From: Coenobita brevimanus
Lineage: Eukaryota; Arthropoda; Malacostraca; Decapoda; Coenobitidae
Assembly: GCA_032717465.1 (NCBI GenBank)
Contig: JAVRFU010000162.1
Coordinates: 1-64,000 of the forward strand
Direction of reading: 5' to 3'
DNA: 64,000 nt
In this document: piece by piece, positions 54,539-64,000 of the stretch
Layout of the letters: every line of letters begins with the position of its first letter
How positions within the stretch are numbered: position 1 is the stretch's first letter
Made by a program: the position numbers and the translations under genes
The notes under the pieces: model-generated
The model's input: only the letters and a program-made list of their open reading frames with translations
The model's database searches: none
Told to the model about the DNA's origin: nothing

Positions 54539-54681
54539 GTGTCTAGCCAGGGAGCACTCAATTGCAACAGCAGCAGTCAAGATGTGCTTAATGCTGATTC
54601 AAGGTCAAGGAGTATTTAGTGCAGTGTGGTGGGGCCTGCAGGGTGTACGGTATATGGAGAAGGTTGGAGGGCAGTGTGGAG
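54539..54681 (+). CDS. Gene X, exon 6
   Basis: Strong borders: TTACTCTACAG before and GTAAGC after. One frame is open throughout: CLAREHSIATAAVKMCLMLI then QGQGVFSAVWWGLQGVRYME then KVGGQCG. The leading G completes AG left by exon 5 (Arg) and the trailing G is completed by exon 7 (Val). Hydrophobic spacing suggests amphipathic helices. It lies 17.4 kb from exon 5, an intron filled by at least eight retrotransposon insertions. Confidence 0.68.
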
Positions 54682-55988
54682 GTAAGCAAACTACATGTTG
54701 TATTCCATCAGCTAATGAGACTTTCTAGCATCTCTTCCTTACCATAATATTCTCATATAATATTTGTCTTTGTATTTTTTTTTTGTGGACTAATAATGCA
54801 TAAATAGCACACAGGAGATTGGTAACCTGTTCAGTCTGAGGACATCTTTTATTCTTGTGACTGCAAGACAGATATACTCAAGAAAATTCCCAAGTAATGA
54901 AGGGGTTAATGAAAACTATATCAAGCTCTTCCAGTTCAAAAAGTCATCCTTAGTTGAATGTAGTTTTATAGAGGCAGCAATAATAGAATTTATTAAATTC
55001 CCTTGGCTGACTTTCATAACATGCCATTTGTGGAAATTGACTGGTAAGGAAGAGGTGTAAGTTAGCCTTCTACACTGATGAGAATGTAGCTTTTATTTAT
55101 TTTTAAGGGGAAGGAGGGAGGATGGTGAGCAGATAAACATTAAAAAATAGAGCATTCCAAAAAAAAAAAAATGCTTGGCACGTATGTCTTTTTTGTTTTC
55201 ACAATTGTACAGTAAGGCACAATGAGAATACTGTATCACATCCTGTCAGCAATCCCAAAAATGCAGGGCTGAAGTCTTTAATGGCTTTGGAGGTATCTTA
55301 ATACCTTTTCCCTACCAGTTTACTCTGTTTATTACACCTCAGTACCAGTATCCTTTTGGCTCTTATTAATACAACCTGTGGCAGCTTTCCATGCTGTTCA
55401 ATTTCTAACAGTCTAAATAAAAATACAGTATGCTGTAGATGATGCCCCTGAGCTAAAGAAGTAAAGGCAGTTTCATTTTTTTCAGTTACAAGTTTAGCTT
55501 GATAGTTTGTATCTTCTCTATATTCCAAGCTTACTCACTTTTTTATGCATGCCAAGAGTACTGTACAGGTAGTTTGGTGATCATTAAGCAGATCATCATT
55601 TTGCAGAATTTTTCCCCAACCGAAGATTGAGGTGAAGATCTTATTCTGATTTTTTCTTTGTTCTTCCATGCTTGATGATTTTCCCATTGGTATGCAATTT
55701 TCCCAGTTCTTGCATAATTTTGTTGATAAGTACTTATGAACAGTGCACAAAATATACTTTTTGTGGGGTGGATTACTTTTGAAAGCATGGGTGATGTGTG
55801 ATTGTCTCATTAATTACTCTTACTTTTGTACATTCTTTTTATTTGTCTATGGATCCTACCTCATTTCGTATGTGAAAATTAAGTTTGGATTATGATAATG
55901 ATGATGAAAAATGGGAATTAGGTATTGGAAAATGTTGATGATGATGATTTATGCACTTCCAGCCTCCAATGATTTTGTTATTTTGCAG
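54682..55988. other. Intron of gene X, no element recognised
   Basis: AT-rich; a short A run near 55160. Two overlapping minus-strand frames (55535-55810) have no motif and are treated as chance. Confidence 0.45.
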
Positions 55989-56138
55989 TGGACTACAGCC
56001 AGCTAGCATCAGAAGTCATCAGCATCACCTACAATAATCCAGAGTTGTTGTGGCAATGCAGTGCCCTCATCAACCTCCTGCCATACCAGAGGGTCATTTG
56101 GGCATTTTTATTTTTCATCCATCAAGTTGTGAGATGTG
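55989..56138 (+). CDS. Gene X, exon 7 (end uncertain)
   Basis: After TTATTTTGCAG the frame reads VDYSQLASEVISITYNNPEL then LWQCSALINLLPYQR. Two donors are possible: GTCATT at 56093 (weak) or GTAGGT at 56139, which adds VIWAFLFFIHQVVRC. I give the longer form because its donor is better. Downstream exons were not identified; a short AG-bounded segment at 56700 is in phase with the longer form but too short to trust. Confidence 0.62.
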
Positions 56139-56149
56139 GTAGGTTCCTT

Positions 56150-56595
56150 TTTATCAGAACATGGAGTAGTGAGACCTGGGCAATAAAGGAATAGGATATT
56201 CACAAGCTCAAACGTACAGAAATGACAATGGTTAGGTGGATGTGCACTGGGTCCCTGAGTGCAAGGCCTGGGGTGCTAGGTTTATGATGGATGAGTTGAG
56301 AGGTAGGATGGGACGGGGGTGTATTGGTGTTGTGATGAGAAGTAGATTGAGATGGTTTGGGCATGTGGAGTGGGTGGGGTATGATAATTGGATGAAGAAA
56401 GTGAAAAGTGTTAATGGTGGGGGCATGGTAGTAAGTGGTAGACTGAGAAAGACCTGGGACAAGGTCATTGAGTGTGACCTCAGGGTGAAGGGACTAAATA
56501 GGGAAGCTGCCAGAGATCGAGCAGCATGGAGAGCTACCATTAGGTGACCAAGGCCGACGCATGCAAGCATGTTGGAGCCGTCAGAAATGAAATGA
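56150..56595 (+). mobile_element. LINE-B 3' fragment
   Basis: RTWSSETWAIKE at the 5' break, then DELRGRMGRGCIGVVMR, LRWFGHVEWVGYDNWMKKVK and VIECDLRVKGLNREAARDRA, ending in GCATGTTGGAGCC and an AAATGAAATGA-like tail. Close to the family consensus. Confidence 0.85.
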
Positions 56596-56623
56596 TGGAT
56601 CTCCTTTTGCCACATATTTTTAA

Positions 56624-56719
<96 letters not shown>

Positions 56720-56821
56720 TGATAACATGGATGGTTTTTAAAGGAAATAGTTGTGGAAGGAGATAAGCTTAGGGGGATTTTACATGTTTTCCTCAGGTAA
56801 GTGCTTGTTTTTCCATTAATA

Positions 56822-58010
56822 GTGATGAGAGAGAGATTGTGAAACCAGTTATTGTAGAACTTATCTGTGCTTTTAAATCTTACTTTCCTGACACATGTGA
56901 GATATCTGTACAGCTGGATTGGGTTAGAAATCCATTCCTCCTATCAGAATATAATATAAAGAAGCTTCCCATTTGCCTTCAGGAAACACTGTTAGAAATG
57001 TGTTCAGACCGTGGCCGCCAGCTGGAATTTGAAAGCTCAACCCTCACACAGTTTTGGAGCCGTGTAAAGAAGGAGCAGCCTGACCTAGGGAAGAAGGCTT
57101 TGGAAAACCTTTAGTCCTTTGGGTCTACCTACCTTTGTGAAGCATCTTTCTCTGCAATGAGCATTATCAAGGCAAAACAGAGAAACAAACTACACTCAAC
57201 CCTCGGCCATCACTCCCAATTGGTCCTCACAGCTTATGGCTGCGCTATGGCCGAAACCGTGATAGCCGAATTGAAGAACTTATGGTAATAATTCTAATTG
57301 GTGCCATGACCTCAATATTTACCCCTAAGATACCTTTTGTGTACCACATATTAATAAATAATAGTCTAAAAATGAGCATGTTTTATGATGTGATCACGAT
57401 TCTTATAAATACCCCTCACAGTTGATTCATTGATGTTGTGTTTCTTCCCCACACTTCGCTTGGTCTCACCATTCTCTATAAGTTTCACATTTCCAGTTTA
57501 TCTGCATAACTTAGGTTCTTCCTCTTCTTTACTTCCCTGCCAGGTGCCTCAGCATTATGTTGGGTGATGGTAGGGGGATGGGGAGGGGGTACGTTGGCCA
57601 TGGTCCTATCATAAAAAGAGCTATTGTTCCTGCTATCAATGTTCACGGTCTGAGGGCGCACACTTGAATGGTTTGGCGGGCAGGAGACTCGGTCAGGCAG
57701 CCAATCAGTGCTCGGCTGGCGCTGATGTCACACGACCAATCACGGAGTGAAGCTTTTGTTGGCTGGGTGGAGCACTGGAGCCTGGCCTTTTTGAAATTTT
57801 CGAACATTTGCGGTGCGTGATAGCAGGCATTTAGTGCGTGATAAAGGTATTTGGGTAGTTTTTTTTATATAGGCTTGATAGCGAGATACGCTATAGCGGA
57901 ACCCGTGATAGCCAAGGGTTGAGTGTAAATGTAAACCTGGAACAAAGCCTGGCCACTGCAGTAGCCTCTTAACCACCCAGTATGGCAAAAATCATCAGTT
58001 AATATCAGCC
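56822..58010 (+). pseudogene. hAT transposase C-terminal region (ZBED5/SCAND3-like), split by a MITE
   Basis: Reads KPVIVELICAFKSYFPDTCE, then LDWVRNPFLLSEYNIKKLPI, then TLTQFWSRVKKEQPDLGKKA and LENL-stop-SFGSTYLCEASFSAM: the hAT C-terminal dimerisation domain with one stop at 57112. At ...KQRNKL the frame is cut by the MITE at 57193-57925 and resumes NVNLEQSLATAVAS after it. The reading frame was otherwise intact when the MITE arrived, so this copy decayed late or was kept for a time. It is a different, better-preserved relative of the remnant at 3430-4385. Confidence 0.83.
57193..57925. mobile_element. TA-flanked MITE, 733 bp, inside the hAT transposase remnant
   Basis: Left end CACTCAACCCTCGGCCATCA and inverted right end CACTCAACCCTTGGCTATCA differ at two positions in 20. 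TA flanks both sides (57191-57192, 57926-57927). Removing it plus one TA restores the hAT codons KL-NVNLEQ. Terminal CA, TA target and no transposase fit a Tc1/mariner/pogo-type non-autonomous element. Confidence 0.9.
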
Positions 58011-58149
58011 CCACATTTCACATTGAGTTGTACAGTAAATACTTTTCAAGCATTTTTATGTTATATTGTTAGTCTTTTTCCATTACTCTTCTGAATAACA
58101 GTTTATTGTCCAGCAGTCAAACTATGCGGACTTTTAATATAATTTGCAT

Positions 58150-58350
58150 TGGGTAGCAACCGTGGGTCAGTGGGTTAGAGCACTCGGACTGAAGGGTCAG
58201 AGGTTCGACTCCACCCAAGGGTCTCTGGTAGACATCAGGAAAGGCATCCGGTCATAAAGTGCTACACGCTCCAAAATCAGAATCCTCTACCTAGGGGCAA
58301 CACCTTAGCCCTTATCAAAAAAGGGAGACACAGCGTTTAGATAAAAAGAA
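58150..58350 (+). mobile_element. tRNA-derived SINE
   Basis: The head has an A-box-like GTGGGTCAGTGGGTTAGAGC and a perfect B-box GGTTCGACTCC (58202-58212) with tRNA-like spacing, the internal RNA polymerase III promoter. A body CAGGAAAGGCATCCGGTCAT follows. It is not a tRNA gene: the acceptor stem does not pair and no CCA-side structure is seen. A truncated SINE-2 lies immediately downstream. Confidence 0.72.
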
Positions 58351-58369
58351 TGTCCTTCCAAATATTGAG

Positions 58370-58590
58370 CCTAGTGGTTTAGTGGGTAATTAAGGCACTC
58401 CAATCGGATTGAGCTGGTGTTGGTTTATATGTAAGGGATGGTTGGGGTTTATTGCTCATGTAATGCCGCCCAGGGATGAGTGAGGCTCGTCACTCTCATC
58501 TTAAATGCCAGGACCAACTTGCCTAGCCCTGACCTCCTATGTCCCTCATGGGGGAACACAGGATTAGATGATGATGATGATTCATGGGGA
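58370..58590 (+). mobile_element. SINE-2 copy without the SINE-1-like module
   Basis: GTGGTTTAGTGGGTAATTAA head, CCAATCGGATTGAGCTGGTG, GGGATGGTTGGGGTTTATTG, then GCCTAGCCCTGACC and a GATGATGATGATGAT tail. Collinear with 50180-50409. Confidence 0.83.
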
Positions 58591-58639
58591 TACTTAATGG
58601 TAGAAGGTTACAAGAAGTACAATAAGCAAAAAAGTTTGG

Positions 58640-59165
58640 ACAACTCTGCTCTAGACTTATCTCTGTCACTGTCACCTTTTTGAACTTTCACATCTTCATC
58701 TTTTTGAACTTTCACAGGTCGTTTTGACAACTTGGTGAGGCATGACCTGTGATACTTAGCCCCTGTTGCTATCAAATCTCCAGCTGGTATCATTGCCAGA
58801 AGTGATTCTTCTTTCAGTGTGTGAGTGCATTCTTTCACCTTGTGATGCACCTCAAGTGTTGTCACATCATGTAAGCCCTCTTTAGTGTTGGCAGGCTCTT
58901 CACATGTGAAACAAAGATTTGAGATTTCCTTATTTGCCTTCTGACTGTAACATGAAGCATCTTACCTGGATCTGGTATATTTGTGAGGGACATTTGTTTC
59001 AGATGCTGACTTCCTTTTCTGTATTGCACAGTTAACTCTATCTGTGGAAAAGTTTCTTCTGCATGAATATTGCCATACAGCATTGTGAGCTATATGTGTC
59101 CTTGCAATTCCTGTATTATCTTCATTTAACTTAGATTTCCAGAGAATATATCTGGTTCATTTGTT
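58640..59165 (-). pseudogene. Remnant of a repeated Cys/His-rich gene family, function unknown
   Basis: Read leftward: KLNEDNTGIARTHIAHNAVW, then YSCRRNFSTDRVNCAIQKRK, a frameshift and stop, then NLCFTCEEPANTKEGLHDVT and HHKVKECTHTLKEESLLAMI, then PAGDLIATGAKYHRSCLTKL. The pattern W-x-x-S-C ... C-F-x-C ... G-D-L-x-A-x-x-A-K-Y-H-x-x-C recurs in a multi-copy invertebrate family I remember as uncharacterised and often transposon-associated; the Cys/His spacing suggests zinc binding. The tail contains a duplicated VKVQK phrase. Confidence 0.55.
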
Positions 59166-59445
59166 CATTTATCATCCAATCCTACGTTGCCCCATGAGGA
59201 GCGTAGGAGGCCGGGGCTAGGCAAGTTGTTCCTGACATTTAAGATGTGCGTGCCCAGCCTCACTCATCCCTGAGGGGTTTTACATTAGCAGTTAACCTCA
59301 ACCATCCCTTGGTTATATACCTTCACCGGCTCAATCCGATTGGAGGCGCTGTAATTACCCACTAAACCAGCAGGCACCAAAATTTGGTTATAAGGTTACC
59401 ACTCAGCGTAGTAAATGGTTTCCTGGTGTTCTGGAACGTCCCCTA
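59165..59445 (-). mobile_element. SINE-2 composite copy with SINE-1-like 5' module
   Basis: Tail side TTATCATCCAATCCTACGTT and GCCCCATGAGGAGCGTAGGA, body AACCATCCCTTGGTTATATA, head TACCCACTAAACCAGCAGGC, followed by GGTTATAAGGTTACCACTCA and AGTAAATGGTTTCCTGG of the SINE-1 core. Same module order as 50117-50409, in inverse. Confidence 0.82.
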
Positions 59446-60629
59446 TTTTTATAAACTGACTTAGAGTTTCTGCAAACAAAGTACTGTATACTGGAATTCA
59501 CCACTTTTTTCCAGGCTTTTGGGAAGCCAGTGGTCTGGTTGATGATTCATTTCTTTTATCCAAATGGCACAGAGTGTCCAGTCACTTTTCTTCAGAGCAG
59601 GTTGCCATGGTGTGAACTTTACCTATGCTCTAGCAAACCATTACCATCTTGTTAACATCTGCATGCAGCATGGCTCATCAGCAGAAACTCAATCTTGACA
59701 TAAGACAACAAATCGGCCATTATTCATCAAATATAAATATGCACATGACATGGTGTTAATTCTACATCTACTCTACTAAACCATCACCACCTTGTATGCA
59801 TGCTGCAGCATCACCAGATAAACAGATCTGAAAATTTAAAAAGAAAAATGTCAGTTTAACTCCTATCACATGTATTATATGCATATACAGTATAATGGTA
59901 TTAACTGCACCTGCTATTCAAAACAACCAAAACCACCAGAAAAGCAAACTTGAAAAAACTATAAATCAGTTTAGCTCCATAAAGAGATTTATAATTTGTT
60001 TGTGAGCATTGGTGCCGAAACTCACTCAGAGTTCAAATATGTGCTGTGTCCTCCCCATAGAGATAGTTTCTGGCCCTGTGGAAATTTTTTTTCCTTTCAT
60101 GATATAGAACAACTGTGCCAAAATCATGCTTTTCACAGAAAGTGCACGATTGGTCTGATATATGAGACTAAGACCTTCCATTATTCACAATATCACTGCT
60201 TTACCCCCAGATGCTTTCAACATTTCGTCTGCTACACCTTACACACCCACAGTTTTACCTGTTTCTATCTTATCACTTGCTTTAGTACAGTCTTAAGATG
60301 TGTCATTGGTGCAATATTGTCAAATCCAGTCAGTAATTATGCCATGCTACCTCATGAACAAATCCTCAAACTGAGGTTGGCTGTAGAATGGCTCATACGT
60401 TCAGTGGATTGGAAGCCATAACAGGTACCCCATTTGTCTAGCTATCTATATTGCCAGTACCCTATCTATTTTCCTGTCAATCAATTCACACACACCTTAA
60501 TCTTGGAAGGGATGGCCACAATCAAGGTACCTAAACCAGGTAATTACTTTATATATATATGTATATAGATAATCAGTGGAGGAAGGAAAAACAAAAGAAA
60601 TAAAAAAAAAAAAGTCCATGTGCCTATAG
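59446..60629. other. Unassigned stretch with one motif-less open frame
   Basis: An open frame of 141 codons on + (59996-60421) has no recognised motif and a His/Cys-rich but irregular composition, so I do not call it a gene. The remainder shows scattered simple repeats, including TATATATATA near 60550. Confidence 0.35.
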
Positions 60630-61020
60630 GCGCTGGTGAGAGAGGATAGTGTTTGGAAACTCTCTGTACTCTTGTTTGCAGATGATACTGTGTTGTTGAG
60701 TGAAGACGAAGGGGAGCTGCAAGGCTTGGTGGATGAGTTTGGGAGAGTGTGTAAGAAACGGAATCTAAAGGTGAATGTAGGAAAGAGTAAAGTGATGGTA
60801 TTTGAGAGAGGTGAAGTCAGTGAATGTACAGCGAGGTTGGATGGTGAGGAATTGGAAAATGTGAGTACGTTTAAGTACTTGGGTAGTGTGATGAGTAAGG
60901 ATGGAGGTTTGGAGGGTGAAGTGCTTGAAAGGGTACAGCAGGGAAGAAAGGTTGCTGGTTCTTTGAAAGCAGTGATAAGAAACAGGGAAGTGAGCATGGA
61001 AATGAAAAAGTTATTACACT
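60630..61020 (+). mobile_element. LINE-A copy 8: internal RT fragment
   Basis: Open frame LVREDSVWKLSVLLFADDTV to REVSMEMKKLLH, nearly identical to residues 336-465 of LINE-A copy 1. It is truncated at both ends yet is followed by a (TAGA)n stretch (61030-61080) without the LINE-A terminus, so the 3' end was lost or the tail is an independent microsatellite. Confidence 0.85.
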
Positions 61021-61108
61021 GTATATGTCTTTATAGACAGACAGATACTTATAGATAGGTAGATAGATAGATGGATAGATAAACACTATACAATGTGCTG
61101 ATATGTTG

Positions 61109-61450
61109 CAGGGAATTTATGTAACCAGTGATTCCATGAAGTCCCTGGGGAATTCGTGAAATGAGTGTAAATTAGGATGGGTTAATATTAGGTTGATATA
61201 GGCTGCAGTTAGGTTAGGCTGGAATAATCCAAGTTTGGTAAGTTAATTCAGATGAACACTTAACAGTAACTTAGTATTTATATAAATTAACAACCTAACC
61301 CATCATAAGTAACCTAAGCTAACCCCTGGATTATACCAGGCTAACCAAACCGCAGCCTAAATTAACGTTACTTAAATTAACGCATCCTAATTTAAACTCA
61401 TTTCACGAAATTGGGGATTTCATGAAATTACTGGTTACACAAGTTCCCTG
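61109..61450. mobile_element. MITE with long (~80 bp) inverted repeats, 342 bp
   Basis: Left arm CAGGGAATTTATGTAACCAG ... CGTGAAATGAGTGTAAATTA-GGATG; inverted right arm CAGGGAACTTGTGTAACCAG ... CGTGAAATGAGTTTAAATTA-GGATG. The right flank is TA and the left flank TG (probably a mutated TA). The centre holds GGTTAGG-type repeats. The RNA would fold into one long hairpin. Confidence 0.8.
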
Positions 61451-64000
61451 TAGCATGTATAATGACAAAATATTTATTATTCTCACATACAGTATACGCT
61501 GTTTCCATAAACCGCAGTTTTATCTTTATAATAATAATTAAACGGACATTAGATAAGACCCTAAGAAAAACGAAAAAGCTACGTTCTGCAGTGAAGCAAC
61601 GTAAACGATGTTCCTACTCTTGGCTAAACGTATCCCATATAATTCGTAGATCCAGGCAGAAAAAAAATCATAATCTTATATATACTTTTGTATTATACAT
61701 GTATACATAGAACAGCACTGACAGAGAAAGCAAGAATAATAATTGAGGCAAGGAGTGCTGGTGTTTCAATATGGGGACCGTAAGGCACATATTGGCGCTA
61801 CCATTTCGTGACACTCCAGAGGCTGGTGGGGGTCATTCGCGCTAATTTCAAATCTACACCAACATTATATAACTAAATATATTGCATAAAGAATTAGCAG
61901 GAGAGATTATATAATTTTTCTGAATAGTTATTTAGGTATAGTTAAACGATTGGAGATATTGTTGAACTGCACGATTTGTTTTCGAATCTCTTGTCGTCCT
62001 ACGTCATGGGCGCCATGATAGGGAGATAATAACGGACTTATATACCACAATTATCGCTGGTATACACCTTTTAAAGCTGATATTAGCACATGTACCTATT
62101 ACGGACGTCCTGGTGAGTAAATGTATGGTGTTTAATTTGTGTTATATTGTGAGATGTGTCGAGAACTGGACGATGGAAATTCAGGCGTTTCCCAGGGGTG
62201 GTCACCTGGCTACCATAGTATGTACGTATATTATTTGCCGATGGAGAGGGACGCCAGTATGATTTGACGCTGATATATTAACGAAAAATATGTCCCTAGT
62301 TATTAAGACGTGCCACAATCCCCCCCATGACCCCTAAATGTAGGCTGGTGTACGGCAGAAGAACAGCTGTGGCTGGCAGATCATCTCAGTATTTTATGAT
62401 ACGTAAGTAATCTGCCAATAATTAGTTTCAAGACAAAAATAAATAAATCATTGGAGAGGAAGAGTGAAATCTTGGGGGTGATTTTGGGGTGATTTAGGGA
62501 TTGAAAGCTGGTGATTGGGGTTGAATTTTGTGGCCTATGGTTCTTTAAAAAAAAAAAATGATGTTGCTCCTTGGCTAGTGAATGGTTATCGTATAATGCC
62601 AAGACAACAATGTAGCCCCAAGCCTGTACACTGCTAATGGGGCAGTGAATCAAAATAATAAAAGTTAGGTTGTGTCTGTATGTTCGTATAATGGATGTCA
62701 ACCCAGTTATTTTTCTGTTTGGGTGAGGGTAAGACCTGGGATTGTCAAACAAATACCAAACAAAAATTTTGGTGATTGTGTGCAATGTAATAGTGTGACA
62801 TTGTTGGTAATTGCAACTCATAACCATGAAAATCATTGCTTTGTTTCCTTTGTGAGAACAGTAATTATACTGACCCAATTCTTTTTACATTTTTTAGGGT
62901 AATTGCAGAGTGTTTGAAAAATTAAAAATATTGATGATTTTGCACAATGTGACTGCACAATATTGTTAAAAATCGTGATACGTGAGCCTGCTGGAGTAAT
63001 TTTTGTGGCTTTGGTGAGGTTAGGTCATTGTGGGCTGAATAACAGTGTGAAAACAGAGATAATGGTATTTGCAAACATGTTGTGATGGAAAGGCTATTAA
63101 TTAAATATTTGCAGGCAAGCTCTGGTGATTTGTTAATGTATGGATGGATGGATGAATGAATTTATTTATCCACAATGGAGCTATCCCCTTTATATCACAG
63201 CATAAAATTGCACTTTGCCCTTGCTGATGGGTTTTTTGATGTAATGGTTTTTATTTGTAGCTGCAACGGCTTTTCGTTTCAGATTATACGATGGTGAGGG
63301 CTCGTTAAGGGTGATGAAGGGTTCCATCAAAGTACGTGGTTGGATTTACGATGCTAACACTGCATGCAGTCGTGTACGTCAACTGCCCTGATGAGCCACA
63401 TGTCTATCTATCCATCTGCTGGTGTGAGTAATATTTTATCTTTACATGGTAAATGGTTTTCATTACAGTAATACATCAATATACAATACCCCTAGATGCA
63501 GTACCCTGGATTAACGATTGGGGTAGAAATACCACCATACCCTGCCTAACGATGGCCAAACTCCAGTTCAACGATGGCTTATTATTTTCTTTACCGATTT
63601 TGATAATATTTTAGACTAAAATTGTGTGTTTAGGTTGATTTATAAACTGTTTTTAGGCTTAACCCGTCACGTCCCGAGGTTTTCCGCACCTCCGACATCC
63701 CCCAGTCCCGAGGTATTTTCGAATTTTTTTTTTTTGGCTAAAACCTTCGCTTTTGGTGAGAAACATCGAAAATTCATAGAGAAATCGCTCACCTGAGGTT
63801 TAAAGTGCCCAATCCAGGTAGGAGTTCCTCCTTACCTAAGTGGGTTTTCTAACATGCTGGCACCAAAGAAAACGAGTTCTATGGGAGGGTAACTATTTTA
63901 TCCACTCATAAACGGTATTTATTTATTTACTTGGTACGAATGTATATGTAGTATGACAGTATATTGGTTTTCAAGCAGTAATAAAGGCATTATAAGCATT
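61451..64000. other. Unassigned right end, possible 5' region of another gene
   Basis: No coding exon is confidently seen. Around 61990-62115 a CG-containing segment ends in GGACGTCCTG|GTGAGT, a good splice donor, so a non-coding first exon of a downstream gene on + is possible. A GCCTAACGATGG word near 63546 is shared with 31549 and may mark the end of another repeat. The last kilobase shows nothing recognisable. Confidence 0.35.

Noticed and set aside
58150..58230. tRNA gene candidate
   Set aside because: A and B boxes are good but the cloverleaf ends do not pair and it is fused to a SINE body, so it is called a SINE head.
59996..60421. Plus-strand 141-codon frame
   Set aside because: No family recognised, irregular composition, no splice or promoter context; mentioned only as unassigned.

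Overview
This is nuclear DNA from an animal, most likely an arthropod and plausibly a decapod crustacean. The coding sequence is split into small exons with GT/AG borders, the introns are long, and most of the window is transposable-element sequence at several stages of decay. There are no operons, ribosome-binding sites, CRISPR arrays, rRNA genes or functional tRNA genes. Assignments rest on reading translations and repeats by eye; no database search was run.

Host genes. (1) The 3' part of a mitochondrial ribosomal protein S10 gene (MRPS10) lies on + in three exons (7744-7883, 9941-10138, 11136-11192). One apparent 1-nt deletion in the middle exon is either an assembly error or true decay. 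(2) A larger unidentified gene on + (called gene X here) is supported by seven phase-compatible exons at 13229, 15093, 22584, 31897, 36827, 54539 and 55989. Its introns house nearly all the large retrotransposons. (3) A THAP-domain first exon lies at 6093-6211 (+). (4) A possible minus-strand gene of micro-exons (5075 down to 4423) sits inside a diverged tandem repeat of about 150-190 bp units.

Mobile DNA. Four non-LTR retrotransposon families are visible. LINE-A is RTE-like, ends in (GATA)n, and has its best copy at 20297-22155. LINE-B is RTE-like, carries a PHD-type zinc finger between its polymerase palm and C-terminal region, and has a GAAAC/AAAAC-rich tail; its main copy is 22778-30420. 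LINE-C is a fragment at 30606-31548. LINE-D is CR1/L2-like at 45223-48560. Short non-autonomous families include SINE-1, which shares its last ~40 bp and (GATA)n tail with LINE-A; SINE-2, ending in a GGCAACGTAGGATTGGATGATG-type tail; a SINE-3-like repeat; and a tRNA-derived SINE at 58150. DNA transposons include a nearly complete 4.7 kb pogo-like element (24317-29012) with 24/25-matching inverted ends and target TA, two hAT transposase remnants, a 250-bp hAT-type MITE, and several TA-flanked MITEs.

Layout. 1-5.1 kb: microsatellites, tandem repeats, SINE-1 copies, hAT remnant. 5.1-11.2 kb: THAP exon and MRPS10. 11.2-22.7 kb: repeat-poor intronic or intergenic DNA with early gene X exons and LINE-A copy 1. 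22.7-30.4 kb: LINE-B split by the pogo-like element. 30.4-45.2 kb: LINE-C, gene X exons and LINE-A copies in both orientations. 45.2-50.5 kb: LINE-D and a LINE-B fragment, each interrupted. 50.6-54.3 kb: a rearranged LINE-A/SINE-1 mosaic. 54.5-64 kb: late gene X exons, a second hAT remnant split by a MITE, SINEs, and a mostly featureless end.

The window is a readable record of nested insertion. In several places removing an element and one copy of its target duplication rejoins an interrupted reading frame or repeat, which fixes boundaries and relative ages without outside data.
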